In this document: positions 1 to 12,487 of the stretch, one piece after another
Layout: each line of letters starts with the position of its first letter
Numbering within the stretch: position 1 is the first letter of the stretch
Source: Neurospora tetraspora
Lineage: Eukaryota; Ascomycota; Sordariomycetes; Sordariales; Sordariaceae
Direction: 5' to 3'
Length of the DNA stretch: 64,000 nt
Assembly: GCF_033439725.1 (NCBI RefSeq)
Contig: NW_026944388.1
Location: 2,418,001 to 2,482,000 of the forward strand
Position numbers and translations under genes: made by a program
The notes under the pieces: generated by a model
What the model was told of the DNA's origin: nothing
The model's input: the letters and a program-made list of their open reading frames with translations, nothing else
The model's database searches: none

Positions 1-2872
1 AAGCAATCTGTAAAAACCACTACAACAAGTCAGATGAGCAGCACAAATACTATTACAATACGATTTGGGAGGGCTGGAGGATCATAGACGACTAGCCCCG
101 TCAGGCCTCACGCCCAGATCTAGTACTGATCCAGGGACACTCTCTGTCTGCGAGCATCACCATCCCAGGCCCCCAGGAGTCTGTTGGAACGAGTCGGATC
201 ACCATCAGCCAGCTGCCTGTCAGTTCTTCAGCCTTCGAACGGCTCTTTGACCAGGGGATATATCTGGTGACGCTGGAACATCACCGCGGAGGGATGATGA
301 GGGCAACGGTCAGAGGATAACGAGATAGTGATGTATGGAGGACACTCATTTGTGGGCGAATTGGAGGAGAACCGGCATGGCTGTGATTGGAGGCCAAAGC
401 AGGATACTGATATTGTGAATTAAGCAAGGAGTGGACCTGAGCGAGGGATACATGGGAATTTCTTTAGCTGGAGGACGAAAGGTTTGAGGGACAGGATGTT
501 AAGGCATGTCAACTTGAGAGCTGGATTCTCAGTATACACTCATTTGTCTCGTGCGCACATTGTTGTTTGCCTGTTAAGTTTGTTATCTCAATGCCTGGCT
601 TCTGTTAACAGAGCGCTCTCTCGACGTCAATCCACTCAACCCTCATCAATACTCAAGACATTAACTCTGTGCATTTATGTTGTGATTGAAGCATTAGGAG
701 ATGTTAGATTGAGTTCTATTGCCTCTAACATGCACAGCTGCGTTTGCTTTCCTTCTTTGCCTCCATTCATGGCCTGTCTGGAGTCTAGCTCTACTAACAC
801 CGTGATCAAATACACTAACAGACCAGCTTGGGCAGCGTCGCATATCCCCTCCTGACTCTTCCACCACCAACCTCATGTTCTCCTCTTCTCTCTCATCAAT
901 GACGCAAATTCCCAAACTCATCCAGTTCCATAACGCCTCCCCACACTCTGAATTGTATCCTTCTTCTACCATCGTAACCACCTCATCTGGCGGTTGCTTC
1001 AAGTAATCGAATGATTCCAGCACCCGCTCAACAATTTCCTCCACGCCTAGCTCCAGGTCCGGCACTTCTCCAACACGCTGAGCAAGGTCGGCGGCGAGAA
1101 CTCGTCGAAACACAAGCGAGTTCATGGCCAACCCAACCGTCGCACCCAGTTGTCGGTAAAAGAAGAAGCATTTGGAGATACATAGGTATCGCCAAAGTCC
1201 GCCAAGTCCGTGTCGTTGGATAAGGTTCCGGACGGTAGCACCGGAATAAGCGGAGATTCGGTACTCGGTGCCGGGCGCCGGCATGTGTGCGGCAGCTCCC
1301 GTCTGCATGTCATTCGGCACGGCATCGGATACCTTATTTCCCTTTTGGTAAGTGTCCGACTGCTCTGACTTTTTACGTGTCGTTTTGCTATAGTGAGGGA
1401 GGTTGATGCACATTTCCTGGTGGATGATAAGTCCAGTTCCTACCAAGGACACTAATTTGTGTGTACCGAGATTTTGGTTTGCATGTTTCGCATGATATCT
1501 CAATATCCACCCAGCTACCGTCCGTCGGCTGTGTAAAGGATTTTGAGCAGTTGGCGTGTGATACAACGTAACGCTGGTATACTGTTAGCGCTGGGGGTCT
1601 GGACTAACAGCTTGGTATACCGTTTCCACCTGATATTGTTAGTAACTTACACACATCCTTAGCGCCAAAATCATGTACTTAATTTTTTATGTAGCTATGG
1701 ACTGAATGGATCGCGTTTGTGAATAGGAGACGGCGGTTGTACAATGGGACAGCGATCCTGCTTGAGCACTATTCGTATGAAGTGTTGAGAGATGTTGCAG
1801 CAAGGAGCAAGGCTTCTTCTTTCCCTCATCGGGATGTTGAGTACCTTAGTATGCGATTATTCTTGGGCAGTATGTTGATCCGGCATTCGGGTTTGAATGA
1901 GGCTGTGTTGGCTGCTTCTGGGTCGCAGGTTACTTCTAGTGATGTTTGGAATGGCGCAAGCCAGTTTGAAGAACCACAAGTGTGAGTTGTCCGTCAACCG
2001 ATGTGGTGGTTAGTTAGTTCGTACCGACGGGGTGGGTTCGTGACAGTTACCTTAACTTCGCCCATGGCGATGAGCCGCTGGGAGATATGTATGGAGAAAG
2101 TCTTCCGAGACTTAGATAGCTCAAAAAGCGATTGTGTCCTTATGGGAGGTTTGGTCAATGGTACTCGCTAGTTGACGAAAGTGTCTCTACCTGCGGGTTT
2201 GATTGAGTCGCAGGACCTGGCTGTTGGGGATGATGATAGGGTAGATTTTGGGGGTGGGTGGTCAGCCTATCGTAAGGGTCAGTCCAATAGTTACGAGTGT
2301 ATCGATGCTCTGGTTGGGAGATGGTATGCTAGCTGTACCCTGATGAGTGATGGCGGTCCAAACGTGTGTAGATGTATCTATTGTATTTCTTCTTTCCGTG
2401 TCCCAGAATTCGTATTTTCTGATAATTTTCTGTAGATGTTGAAGGCTGCTTAGTACACCACTGTACACATACATGACAGCCACTAGCGCCGTGAGGATAT
2501 CATTTCAACCGCAAGGCTCTTTCCTGGTTCCTCGTCGAGGACATCACGATTGGTTTAGAAGAACTTTCAGCTCAGCTGCTATGCACTGCGCCACTTACAG
2601 ACATTGGTGCCCAAGCAGATGAGGCCTCAAAGTAATTACATTTGCTGTCCTTCTCGCCCTCTCGCTTTCTCGCTTTTTCTCCTTCTCTCCTTCTGTCCCT
2701 TTCTCTCCTCGTTTCTACTTCTTGTCGTTGTTACTCTGTCTTTCTGTTGTCCCCAATATTCCGGGACCCAAAACCTCGCCCAACCCTTCCCGCACGTTTG
2801 CACATCACCATAGCCAACGAACTACGAACAGTTGCAATCGCCTCTGGATCGAGTCCGACACCTCGAGGCCCA
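1..2872. other. Gene-poor region with possible coding relics
   Basis: No convincing complete gene. On the minus strand, about 1330-850 contains stretches that look protein-coding in two overlapping frames. One (about 1325-1122) reads into an acidic, Ser/Thr/Pro-rich segment ending near FTDNW; the next frame (about 1130-850) continues with an acidic helical segment around VEEIVERVLESFDYL. Neither has a good start or splice solution, which suggests a frameshifted relic. On the plus strand, 1719-1982 is open without an ATG and ends at a GTGAGT donor-like site; a possible continuation starts near 2045. No family recognised. The stretch from 2640 to 2760 is very pyrimidine-rich, as in a promoter or leader of the membrane-protein gene that follows. 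Confidence 0.35.
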
Positions 2873-4153
2873 ATGGCGCCGACGCTCTACTACACGAGAG
2901 ATACCCCAGCCTTCACCGGTTTCCATCCTGAACCTGCTGGACGAGGAACAAAGGGAATCATCTGGACCTGCCTCAGCACTATTCTGCTTTCATCCTGGAG
3001 CTCATGGCACGGCGACGCCTATAATCCGAACAGTTCTCTCAGGACAGCGGCCCGAGAATCATACGCCGAAAAGTTTATGATGGCATTTCTCTTCCCTGAG
3101 ATAGGAGCAGTTCTCAGCTTCGATAACCTCTTTGATGCCCTCCAACTCCGGAAAACAATAAGACAAGTGGGCGGACCCGACTTCACCAACTTCAGCTTAT
3201 CCCAAGCCTTTCTTTTCTCTACGAGGAGCGTATATCAGAAGCTGCAGAGCTCGGAAGAGACGCAGCGCGTAGGACCAAAAGAGCTTGTAGAGCTCGTGAG
3301 AAGCGGACGCTTGTCTTCCTCGGACCTGCCAACAGACGATGAAATAGCTGATAAGTCCAAGCGTGACTGGACACTCAAGTCACTCTCTATAATTCAGACG
3401 CTGTGGTTCATCGTCAGCATCATTGCCCGGCTGTCCCGAGGGTACCCTGTTTCTCTATATGAGGATATCACTGTGGTAAATGCCTGTTGTGGAGTTATTG
3501 AATTTGCTTGCTGGTTCCATTGCCCTCAGGATATCCGTCTGCCTTTTATTATCAAGCCAAATATTCCCGGGGCGTCAAACAGTCTATATGCGACTAAAAG
3601 TAGAGAACCTGAACAAGAATTGACAGCGGACCGGGAGGCATTACTAGTTTCTGCGGATGCGACAAGAAATGAAGCATCCTCTGAACCTCATGTATCTGTA
3701 ACTGAGGACATGAGAGCGGACAGGTGGAGTAAGGAATTGCCGATCAGCAAAAGGCCATCCCTTATCCATAAGAAGGCAAAGCGTCGAGCTTCATTTGCAA
3801 CTCAAGCCGTCGAATTCTGGGAATCATCACCAAATTCATTCGCAATCGCCTTAGTAGTCTTCTCTGTTTTATTTTCCGGCATTCACATAGCTGCGTGGAA
3901 CTGCAGTTTCCCATCCGTTGCGGAGGCGTGGGTTTGGCGAGGCGGCTCACTTGCGCTCACAGTGTTGGGTGTTTGCCCTTCCTTTATTGGGGTGGATGGC
4001 TATACGGTAATGCACTGGCTTTCAATCATCAGTCTTGTGTTATATCCCTTAGTCCGCCTCACAATGCTGGTTGTAGCCCTTATGTCTTTCCGGAAGGCAC
4101 CCGCGCGTCTGTATGAGAGTCCGTCGTGGACACAATACTGGCCGCATATCTGA
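2873..4153 (+). CDS. Multi-pass membrane protein, paralogue A
   Basis: Unknown function; an intronless 426-residue protein. The open frame runs further upstream, but only from a non-ATG codon. The ATG at 2873 is chosen because its N-terminus lines up with that of the paralogue at 6286 (MAP..., then TGF and AGRGT-GII). Hydrophobic segments lie around residues 28-45, 68-90, 170-190 and 198-220, with three more in the last 110 residues. Motifs shared with the paralogue are DKSK-D-T-K--SI-QTL, PFIIKP, H--AW-C-FP and the extreme C-terminus W-Q/E-(Y/F)WPH. A hydrophilic basic/acidic loop (about 235-320) separates the two membrane halves and is much shorter than in the paralogue. I take it to be a member of a fungal-specific integral membrane family; no catalytic motif is visible. 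Confidence 0.8.
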   Translation: MAPTLYYTRDTPAFTGFHPEPAGRGTKGIIWTCLSTILLSSWSSWHGDAYNPNSSLRTAARESYAEKFMMAFLFPEIGAVLSFDNLFDALQLRKTIRQVGGPDFTNFSLSQAFLFSTRSVYQKLQSSEETQRVGPKELVELVRSGRLSSSDLPTDDEIADKSKRDWTLKSLSIIQTLWFIVSIIARLSRGYPVSLYEDITVVNACCGVIEFACWFHCPQDIRLPFIIKPNIPGASNSLYATKSREPEQELTADREALLVSADATRNEASSEPHVSVTEDMRADRWSKELPISKRPSLIHKKAKRRASFATQAVEFWESSPNSFAIALVVFSVLFSGIHIAAWNCSFPSVAEAWVWRGGSLALTVLGVCPSFIGVDGYTVMHWLSIISLVLYPLVRLTMLVVALMSFRKAPARLYESPSWTQYWPHI

Positions 4154-6285
4154 TCGGTTGAGGGAGACACAGCCAGAGGTACTCGAGCCATATGGAGTGA
4201 CGGCCCTCAAAATGACGGTTCATGGGACAATGACCACTAGATTGGGAAAGGACAACGGAACTTGGAGTTTAAGAACGAGAAGGAGGGAGTAGGTGACGAG
4301 TGGGAGACGCAATTTTGACGGAGGTGAAACGGCGACGACAGAAAATGGGCTTGATTATGAAGTGGTAACGGGATGAGAGAAATGAAACCAGGGCAGCCGA
4401 GAAATACTGGGAGGGAGTGCCGGTAAAAGGGAAGCTGAGTGAATGGACGGGACATGGACTTCCCACCGGCGTCCCTTCCCTTGCCGTCGGCGTGAGGGAT
4501 GGTTGCTTCATAACCCTGAATGCACTTGCTCATGGTTTGGGCGTATATCATGTTGAGAGCAGGTGCTTTTGGATTGGTGTTCAAGCGCCGTGTGGAAAGA
4601 GGTTGGGTTCATATCTTACATTCGTTTCGTCTGAACATGGTTTCGAACTTTGTTGTGGTATTGTGGTGGTGTAGGTGATGCCATTATTCAACATCTTGGC
4701 GTGGCATTTGTTTACCGTGTTGTTGTGTTAAGGGTTGATCATCGAAGTAGTCCGAGGGAGAGAGGAGTTAATAAAGAACTTGTTGTGGTGGTAATTACTT
4801 CCGATGAGGGGGAAGGCGAGATGTTCGAACAGGCTGATGCGAAACATTGGATAGAAGATATACAGGTATATATACTGGTCAAAGCTGTCGATAGCATGAA
4901 AAGGTGGTGGAAGTGACGATTGGGGTGAGGAAATAAGGAATTCAAGACGCAAGGAAGTTGTGAAAGAAGGTAGTTGTGAAGTGAGCAAGGCAGGAAGGGT
5001 GTTCTCGATCACAGCCACCAAAGTCACCCGTTATCGAACTATCACCAACCCTCCATAACACCCACTCTCCATATTAGCTTCCCATTTCATTCACATTTTT
5101 CCACATCTGCTGAACAACCCTATCGAGCGCACGACCAACAACAAAAACAAACCTCCCACGTACCTGCCCATCACATACCTAACCCCATCGCACAGCATGG
5201 CCGCAAGTATCCCTCCATAATATCTGCCTTCCCAAGAAAGACCCCCGAAGTCTCAATCCCGCTATTATGGTAGCAAACCTGCATCTGCTCCATCCCACCA
5301 CTCTAGAAATCCCGGGATCCTTTTCATTTCGTGAGCCTAGACAAACTAATCATGCATATTCATGCCATCAAAACAAGAGCTGAAAGCGAGAGCTGAAAGC
5401 GAATCTCGCATTTATGAAACAAAAACCAACGCGGAAAGACAAACAGCGAGGCTGCTTGCGATTGAGGCAACCAAGGTTTTGCGGTTCTGGGTTTTAGGTT
5501 TTGGGTAACAGGGAAGGATCGGAGGTAGGTGGTTATCGACGACTCACTTTCTGTCTGTTTTCCTCTTTCCCCCCCGCAGCTTCTGTTTTGGCCTCTTTCC
5601 ACTTCTTCCTTCCTTTCTTCAAGCCCCGCCCGAGCAATTGATCCTTCCGCGGTTGTCAACATCAATACTTTGTGCCTTCCCGTTCCGAACTGTGTAAGTG
5701 GATATCTCCTCGCTCTCCTCGCTCTCCTCGCGTTCCTCACAGAACCGCGGGAAGGCGCAGAACACCCGGAGTTTTAAGTTCTATTCCCCTGCGTCGCTCC
5801 TTGCGTCGTTCCTTCTGAGTTCGTCCCCTCCACACTAACCGTACAAAGACACTTCCTTGCAACTCCAACATTTGTGGAGTGATGATGTCTAGAACACTGC
5901 AGGCACAGCTGGAAGGAATGTCTGTCGGAATTAACTGCATGAGTTGTTGTATGAACACCTGCATGGATGAGATTGCCAAGGGGCGATAGGCAAACAACCC
6001 CGTCTGGATGCCTTGCGGCCGAACGGCCCTACGCCACCAACGTGCGTGCTGGGGGTTTCGAAGTTTTGCTTGATACTACCCCATCCCCTGTTTGACCTTG
6101 TACTTGAGAGTAAACAAGTCTATCCGGGAACTCAAAAGGATGATTGATCCCGGGGACTTGGTAGAGTTATGTCCGTCCTTTCTTGGCTTCACGGATAACT
6201 CGACTCATCCATCCATCCATCTGTTCCATCAAAGCCAGCCCTGGTCAAACCAACACCAACTTGACCTCTCTGGTATTTCTGGAGA
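4154..6285. other. Intergenic, between the two membrane paralogues
   Basis: 2.1 kb with no supported gene. It must hold the 3' end of paralogue A and the promoter of paralogue B. Short imperfect repeats occur: AGCTGAAAGCGA twice near 5379-5404, and a CTCGCTCTC-type tandem near 5707-5735. The last 100 bases before 6286 are C/A-rich and look like a leader. Confidence 0.5.
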
Positions 6286-7893
6286 ATGGCACCCATTCAC
6301 AGACCCCCAGCCGAGTTTCAGACACTCACCGGATTCCGACTCGACTCCGACACAGCCGGCCGAGGCACCCTGGGTATTATTTACACCTGCTGGACCGCCA
6401 TCCTCCTCGCCTCATGGACCTCCTTTCACAACAAGTGCCGCAAGCCGGGCGATCGTTCCCGAAAAACCAAATGGCTCTACAGGTTTAACCGGGTCCTCTA
6501 CACCTTCTTGCTGCCCGAGGTGGCGGCGGTATGGAGCGTCAGGGATCTATTAGAGGCCACTAGGCTCTGCGGTCGCTTCATGGTTTACCAAAGGCAACTT
6601 CCCGGATGGCATCACTTCACCATGAAGCAGGCCTTTGTCTGCATCATGGACGGCGTCTACATGAAACTGCCCGATTCCGATGTGCTGGAAAAGGCCGGCC
6701 ACGAAGACCTCCTGTGGCTCGCGTATACCCGGCAGCTGGAGTACTCGGAGTATCCTTCGGGAAACGACATTGACGACAAGTCCAAGTCCGATTCAACCAT
6801 GAAATTCATCTCGATTGTTCAGACCCTGTTCTTTGTGGTCCACATTATCGCCCGGCTTGTGCTTCACTACCCGGTGACTTTGTTGGAGGACATGGCTGCA
6901 GCACATGTGTTTTGCGGCATCATTGCCTTCTGCTTTTGGTTCTGTTGCCCTCACAACATCGAGCAGCCTTTCATCATCAAGCCTGATCCCAGCAAGAAAG
7001 TCATCCCTGTGGAAGACCCCAAACTGTCTGGGAAGGCCGGAGCCCAGTCGACAGTCGAGGAGATCACAGCACAGGAGGAACCTGTTGGCTGGTTTCAATC
7101 AATGAAAGACCTCGTAACATCAACCTTTGCGGCGAAAGAAGATACAACCACGTCAGTGGAGGAGGACCAAGCTTCAGCAAACAAGCCACAGAAGATCGAG
7201 CTATATTTCACTTATAAGGACCTCGCAGAGTACAAAAAGAACATCAAAGGCTTCAGGAGGAGTCAAATCGCCCCTCTTTATATGTTGGTGTTGGTCTCGA
7301 CGGGCGCCTTTTGGGAAGTGTATAACAAAACCAAGAAAAACGAGGAGAAGGTGGTGGGCGAGGGAATCAAAGACGAAAAGTTGCCAGCAACTGAGAAGTC
7401 GCCATTATCCGAACACTTGAAAGAAGTTCAAGTTTCGTCAGAAGTGTCAGAAGTTATCGACGAGGGCACCGGAAGGAAAATTACATTCGCGGCGGGCGAA
7501 GGGTTCGGAGAGTCACTTTACGTCAAAGGTTACCAACAGAAACAGAAAAACCGACCGAATCTGGAGAGGTGGGCAATGGCCTTCACCTTCATGGTCTTCT
7601 TGATCATTCATCTCTGCGCTTGGAAATGTCCGTTTCCCACCAGAGGAGAACGGTGGACTTGGAGAATCTGTGCAGTCACGATGGCCATCAGTGGCCTTGG
7701 CCTCACGAAGAAATTCTACAAACCAAAGGATGACCGCAAAAGGATGATCTCATGGCTGCTCCCCCGCACATGCATAGCTGTGTATGTCTTGAGCCGCCTA
7801 GCAATGCTGGGCGTTGCGCTTTCGTCCTTCCGAAGTGTACCAGCGGGTATTTACGAGGTTCCAGGATGGACGGAGTTCTGGCCGCATGTGTAG
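6286..7893 (+). CDS. Multi-pass membrane protein, paralogue B
   Basis: Intronless 535-residue protein of unknown function, tandem paralogue of the protein at 2873-4153. Both start with MAP followed by a TGF--------AGRGT-GII block and end with a W-(Y/F)WPH motif. Hydrophobic segments are seen near residues 27-45, 65-85, 170-190, 198-222, 325-345, 425-445 and at the C-terminus. The central hydrophilic loop is about 180 residues, lysine/glutamate-rich, and contains an extra hydrophobic segment (around IAPLYMLVLVSTGAFW) absent from paralogue A. Codon use is normal for the window, with no RIP-type stops, so both copies appear functional. It is convergent with the next gene, whose stop is 390 bp away. 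Confidence 0.85.
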   Translation: MAPIHRPPAEFQTLTGFRLDSDTAGRGTLGIIYTCWTAILLASWTSFHNKCRKPGDRSRKTKWLYRFNRVLYTFLLPEVAAVWSVRDLLEATRLCGRFMVYQRQLPGWHHFTMKQAFVCIMDGVYMKLPDSDVLEKAGHEDLLWLAYTRQLEYSEYPSGNDIDDKSKSDSTMKFISIVQTLFFVVHIIARLVLHYPVTLLEDMAAAHVFCGIIAFCFWFCCPHNIEQPFIIKPDPSKKVIPVEDPKLSGKAGAQSTVEEITAQEEPVGWFQSMKDLVTSTFAAKEDTTTSVEEDQASANKPQKIELYFTYKDLAEYKKNIKGFRRSQIAPLYMLVLVSTGAFWEVYNKTKKNEEKVVGEGIKDEKLPATEKSPLSEHLKEVQVSSEVSEVIDEGTGRKITFAAGEGFGESLYVKGYQQKQKNRPNLERWAMAFTFMVFLIIHLCAWKCPFPTRGERWTWRICAVTMAISGLGLTKKFYKPKDDRKRMISWLLPRTCIAVYVLSRLAMLGVALSSFRSVPAGIYEVPGWTEFWPHV

Positions 7894-8283
7894 GAAACTG
7901 GGGAGACACAGCAAACCCGATTGCCTTTCTGGCGGATTGAGACTTCTCAGAACTTCGCTTAGAAGTCAGGACATCTTGACGCTGTGGTCTGGCATAAGGG
8001 GCTCTTCGCAGATTGTTTTCGAGCAGGTTAATGTTGAGAAGGGGATATTGGTATTTTCGCATGTGTATTATTCGATATTGATTGCAAAAAGGAAAACCAA
8101 AGAACAAACGAAACCAAGTGCTGGGTATCAAGATCAACTCCATAAAACCTGGAAAATGTGGACAGGAAGAAGAAAAGATTGGATGAGCCATGGAATAGAC
8201 TTTCCGCTAAAAAATGAATTGCCACGCAGTGTACAAAGGAAACGTTGACTAAAGACGATGAAACGAGCCTTACCCGTGAGGGG
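7894..8283. other. Convergent 3' intergenic region
   Basis: 390 bp between two convergent genes. AT-rich with A-rich stretches near 8085-8115, plausible as paired 3' UTRs. No gene seen. Confidence 0.5.
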
Positions 8284-10942
8284 TCACACTGGAACCTTCA
8301 CCTCCAAGTCCCTCAGCCCACCCACATCTGCATACTGTGCCCATGGATCGTTACTCGTCTCATGTGTAGACAAGCACTTGGCCTCATTGTCGTCCCTTCC
8401 AGAAATATCAAGGGAGGTTGTTGACTGAGTTTTCCGGATTCTCAGAGGATCAGGTTGGCACTCGCTCGGTCTCCGTCGACTGCTTCTGCGAGGGAGCGGA
8501 GGTGCCATATCATTGCTTCCTAGTGGCATACCGCGCACCAGTTCATCTCCAGTCATTAGGGTTTTTGGTGATGTTGGTGAGCTGCAGAAGCTCGGCGCTG
8601 TCGAAGACGCAGAAACAGCCGTCTCCCTGCTTGTCGTACTAGATCCGGTAGTGTTATTGGATGATGTGGATGCGGTCGATGGTGAGCGGAGCGTAATACC
8701 TTGCGTCCTGATACCCTGTTCTGGGATTCGGGTATCGGATGCCTTCGTGACGTCGGCAAAGGACTGAGGCGGCACGTTGTCTAGCGTTGGCTCGCTATTG
8801 CTGGGGTGGACATCGTTGGTCCCATTCCCATACCCTTGGATTACGATTTCGTGGTACGAAGCACGCCTGCTCCGACTGGGTGAAGTGGACTCTTGCTCTA
8901 CTGGTCGGGTCCCAGTGAAGGCCTTGAAAGAATGACTGATACTCCTGGTGAGACTGTGAACTCGAGTTGGAACAATGGGCGGGGACGTTGGTCTGGGGTC
9001 TGCTGCGATCCCACTAGGCGTCCTAGCATGTATCAATGCGAAGTGGTCGATATCCGGCCTGATTTTTCTGTCTTCGCCGTAGGCAAACACCGCCGGAAAT
9101 GATGACAGAATGAGGGGCGTGGGAAGTGAGAAGTTTGGCAGCGACTTGGAAAACGCATGACCCTCTTGTCTTGTTCCCCTTGGGAATCGAATGCTGAAGC
9201 TTGACTCATAGTCGTCCCCATCCCAAGGCGGTAAATTTTCGGTACTAACGGCCATGTTGTAGTAAGCATTTCCAACATCCTGGCGCTCCAAAGGGGCCTG
9301 TGTGCAGGCTCGTAATACTTGATAGATAGCATATACGAGTATCCATCGAACCTTCCGCGCGTCAACTTGCGAAATTTTCTCTTGTCTATCGATCTTGAGA
9401 TGCGAGAACACGCAATCTTCTTCATATCTTTGATATGCAATGACAAGTGGATTCCTGGATATGGCGGCCTTGGTTCTGTTAGATGCTTTCGCCAGTGCTG
9501 CATGTGCAACCACCCGTTGGTCTGGCTTCAGTTTGTCGGGTTTATGGAGCCAGGAGGTTCTTCGAGATGCGCTGGTGGTAGGTAATTCCGGCAGTAAAGG
9601 CAGAGGATGAGGAAGCGGAGAGTACTTATTCCGTGCGTCAAAGCCATGAACACACTGCAGAGTACACAGTCCCCCTTGAGCAGAGGCTGGTATGCTTTCT
9701 GACGGGGTATATGTGTTGTCTACCAAGAGTTCGTATAAAGCTTCGATGTCATCTCGCATCGTTCGATATATCGCGGGAGGATATATCAAGTACCGCTGGT
9801 CGATTGACGTTGGTGGGTAGTATCCGATCTTGGTGGCGAAATAAGCATGGAGGAAGGTTCGGAAACGCTCAAGATGGGACCGTCCGCCGACCGTCAGTCC
9901 TAGATGAGCCTGGGATAGATCCTCCTCCAGAAAGGTTTGCAACATCAATGTAGCTTGTCCAAGTCTCTCATCCATTTCAGCTTTTGCTTGACGGAGCAGC
10001 CTTCGAGTTGCGGAAGTGATAACCTAAACGACTAGTTAGCTTATGGCCAAAGGAAGTCGAAATGCATAGAAGGGTCGCTTACCTGATATTCGGGGACACT
10101 GTATAGCTCTTCGAACATTCCGGTACAGTGAGTGAATGCCTCGATGTAGAGCCTGCGATGTTGACAGTACTCTGCAAAGTGAAGCACACCTAAGGTGTGT
10201 GCTGGTTGGTTGCACATTTCCAGATAACCTTCTTCGTCGGCGTAACTCAACAGGTCGTCCGCATTGTTTACCCCGAGGCATCGGAGCTCAGTCATGGTGT
10301 GTAAAAGACGGATAAGGGTTGCTCCAAGATGTTCCCCTACCATGGATCTCCGGAAAATCCAGGCAAAGAAATTGCGAGTATCCAGGTAATGACGAATGGC
10401 CTCTTCTTCGGTTGCCGTAGGCGGAGCAGGAATGTAGAGCTCGATCTGGGTGGCTTCGGTGTCTAAAGTTTCTGGGACATCCCGTCTGATACATCTTGCG
10501 ATAAGGGGCTGGCATTGCGTTGCAAGCAGGGTGTTGAACGGCACTTTGAACGAAGGGCCCCGACTCGACTGGCCACGGCCATAGAGATATATCAAGCAAT
10601 TGCCCTTGCGATGCCATAGCTCCGGGTCCTGCTTATAAGTTAGCCTTGGTATCTCCTGTTGACTTGACATTCCCCGCTAAGACGTACTCTTTTCCCTAAG
10701 CAGTCCCAAGGTTGGGAGGTCCTAGAGGCGCCGTCCCACCGCTTCAGATTCGGAATTCTTGCTCGTCGTCTGTCGTTGAAACTGCCAAACCTAATACTCT
10801 TCCCGATCTGCGGCTGGGAGCGAGTCTGGTGAAATCGTCCTCCATCTGACCAGGATCTTGGTATACCACATTGTGCCATGGCAAACCCGTGAGTGTCGCT
10901 CTCAGTTGGCGTGAACACCGGAGTCGAAGATCTGGCTGACAT
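8284..10942 (-). CDS. Conserved fungal protein, possibly DUF8004-like
   Basis: Three exons: 10942-10688, 10628-10083 and 10023-8284, with introns of 59 bp each. They join in frame to give 846 residues. Exon 1 ends ...WDGASRTSQPWDCLGKR and exon 2 starts DPELWHRKGNCLIYLYG, which reads as one continuous conserved block; the intron has a CTAAC branch site just before its acceptor. The first half (about 60-430) is the conserved part: a start like a substrate- or partner-binding fold, then a long helical region. The last 350 residues are Ser/Thr/Pro-rich and low in complexity. I recall this architecture from an ascomycete family annotated as a domain of unknown function (DUF8004); the accession is from memory. 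No catalytic residues or membrane segments are visible. A shorter model starting inside intron 1 would lose the conserved WDG block. Confidence 0.8.
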
Positions 10943-12487
10943 GAAGGTTGCTTTTCCCTCTCATAAAGGCAGAGAGTTGTCGCGGGAGGCCAGGGAGTCC
11001 GCCTCCTTAAGTCATAGCGGGGAGACCCAGGTAACCCCAGCCGTCAAGACCAGAGACAATGCACGTCTGCCGAAGCACCAAAGTGCATGTTGTGTTCCAC
11101 GGCCTCGACCTTGGTTGATGGCCTCAGAGGGGATGCACGACAACCTAACCCGAGGGCTTGGCTCGACGTCAATAGGTTTTACGTACGGCTTGTGTGGCTG
11201 ACTTGGGCTCAGTGGCCGATCACCTTTGCGATTAGCATGACGGGCTGCTGGCAAAGGAGGGCAAATGTGAAGCCTCTCCCGGCTGTGAAACGGCTCGAAA
11301 AGGCAGTCGACGTATGCACTCTTTCCCGTCCAGACGAACCAGAGACCCTGGACTTTACATGTTCAGCTCTCCTCTTGGGTGCCCATGCGGCTGACCAACA
11401 ACCAAACGGACTACCTATCTCTGGCCCGTCCCAGGACCACTCGGCCTTTCTGGAACCGCATCCAGACTCAGGGCCCAGAGCTGAGGATTGGGTGGTAGAG
11501 GGGGGGCTGATACTGATATGTACTGAGAAAGATGACAAGCGATGTGGTGCCAATAGAGACCAGGTCGGGGGTCGGCGTGGGGAGGTCCACGGAAAAGTAG
11601 AGTTGGATGACGGAGGAGTATTGGCTATTGCAGAGCTGATCGCCTTCTTTTGGCGCCGTATCACACCAGTCAATATAGACGCCACAAACCATGATGCAGA
11701 TGAAGGGATGTCGTGGATCCTGCCACTGGTGCCTCTTTTGTCTTAGTTTTTTCGCCTTTGGGCGGGTTCTGGTCCAGCTTGGCCAATCTCTTGGGGTGAC
11801 ATCCCGTCGTCTGGGTCCTGTCTCGGATACCGGGTAATAATAAGACGCCGACAGGACGGGGAGGCAGGAAGCTCAAGAGGAGCAGAAAGCCAACTCTGGC
11901 GATGGGGACGTCTCTTTGTTCATGGTGGACATTGCGGGCAGAAGAGAAGGAAGTCAGCGACTAAAAGGTTTACAGGATATAATTGGACAGGTAAATGGTA
12001 CGGCCAGAAGAAAATCATTAATCATTGACAAGTTGAAGAGGTCCGGTGGTGGCCTCAAATTTTGCTGAAAGTCTCATTTTCCGTAATGAGGAAAGAGAGT
12101 GAAGTGAAGTTGAAAGAGGGAAAGTGGACGGTGAGAGCTTGAACTTCTCACTTACCAGTTATCAAGTACTGGGTTTGTCTTGCTGCGGGTTAGGGGTATG
12201 TATGTGGTCCCCTACTCTCCCCTGTAACTGTCGTTCCTTGTGCCCTGAAGCTGCCCACTGGCCCTCAACCACGGGACACTTTCAGTAAACGCGTCAGGCG
12301 CGTCAAGCTCCCCTCCGGCCTCCATCCTTCCATCGGACATCCCTCCCTCCCGCTCCCCCCTCCCCCCCACCTTACCCGCTGCCGTCCCACCCCTTCTTCA
12401 ACGATGGACACCTCATAGATTGATGGACTGGCGCAAACGAACAACTCAGGCCCCCCTCCCCAGCCGAACCCAAGAGACTCCGCATGC
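10943..12487. other. Divergent intergenic region
   Basis: 1.5 kb between the divergent genes at 8284-10942 and 12488-14653, so it should contain both promoters. A 219-codon ATG frame exists on the plus strand (11087-11746), but it has no recognisable domain and its composition looks like chance. The stretch 12300-12370 is C-rich, typical of a leader upstream of the dynactin gene. Confidence 0.45.

Noticed and set aside
11087-11746. 219-codon plus-strand frame upstream of dynactin p62
   Set aside because: No domain; overlaps several other open frames on both strands, as expected for stop-poor non-coding sequence.
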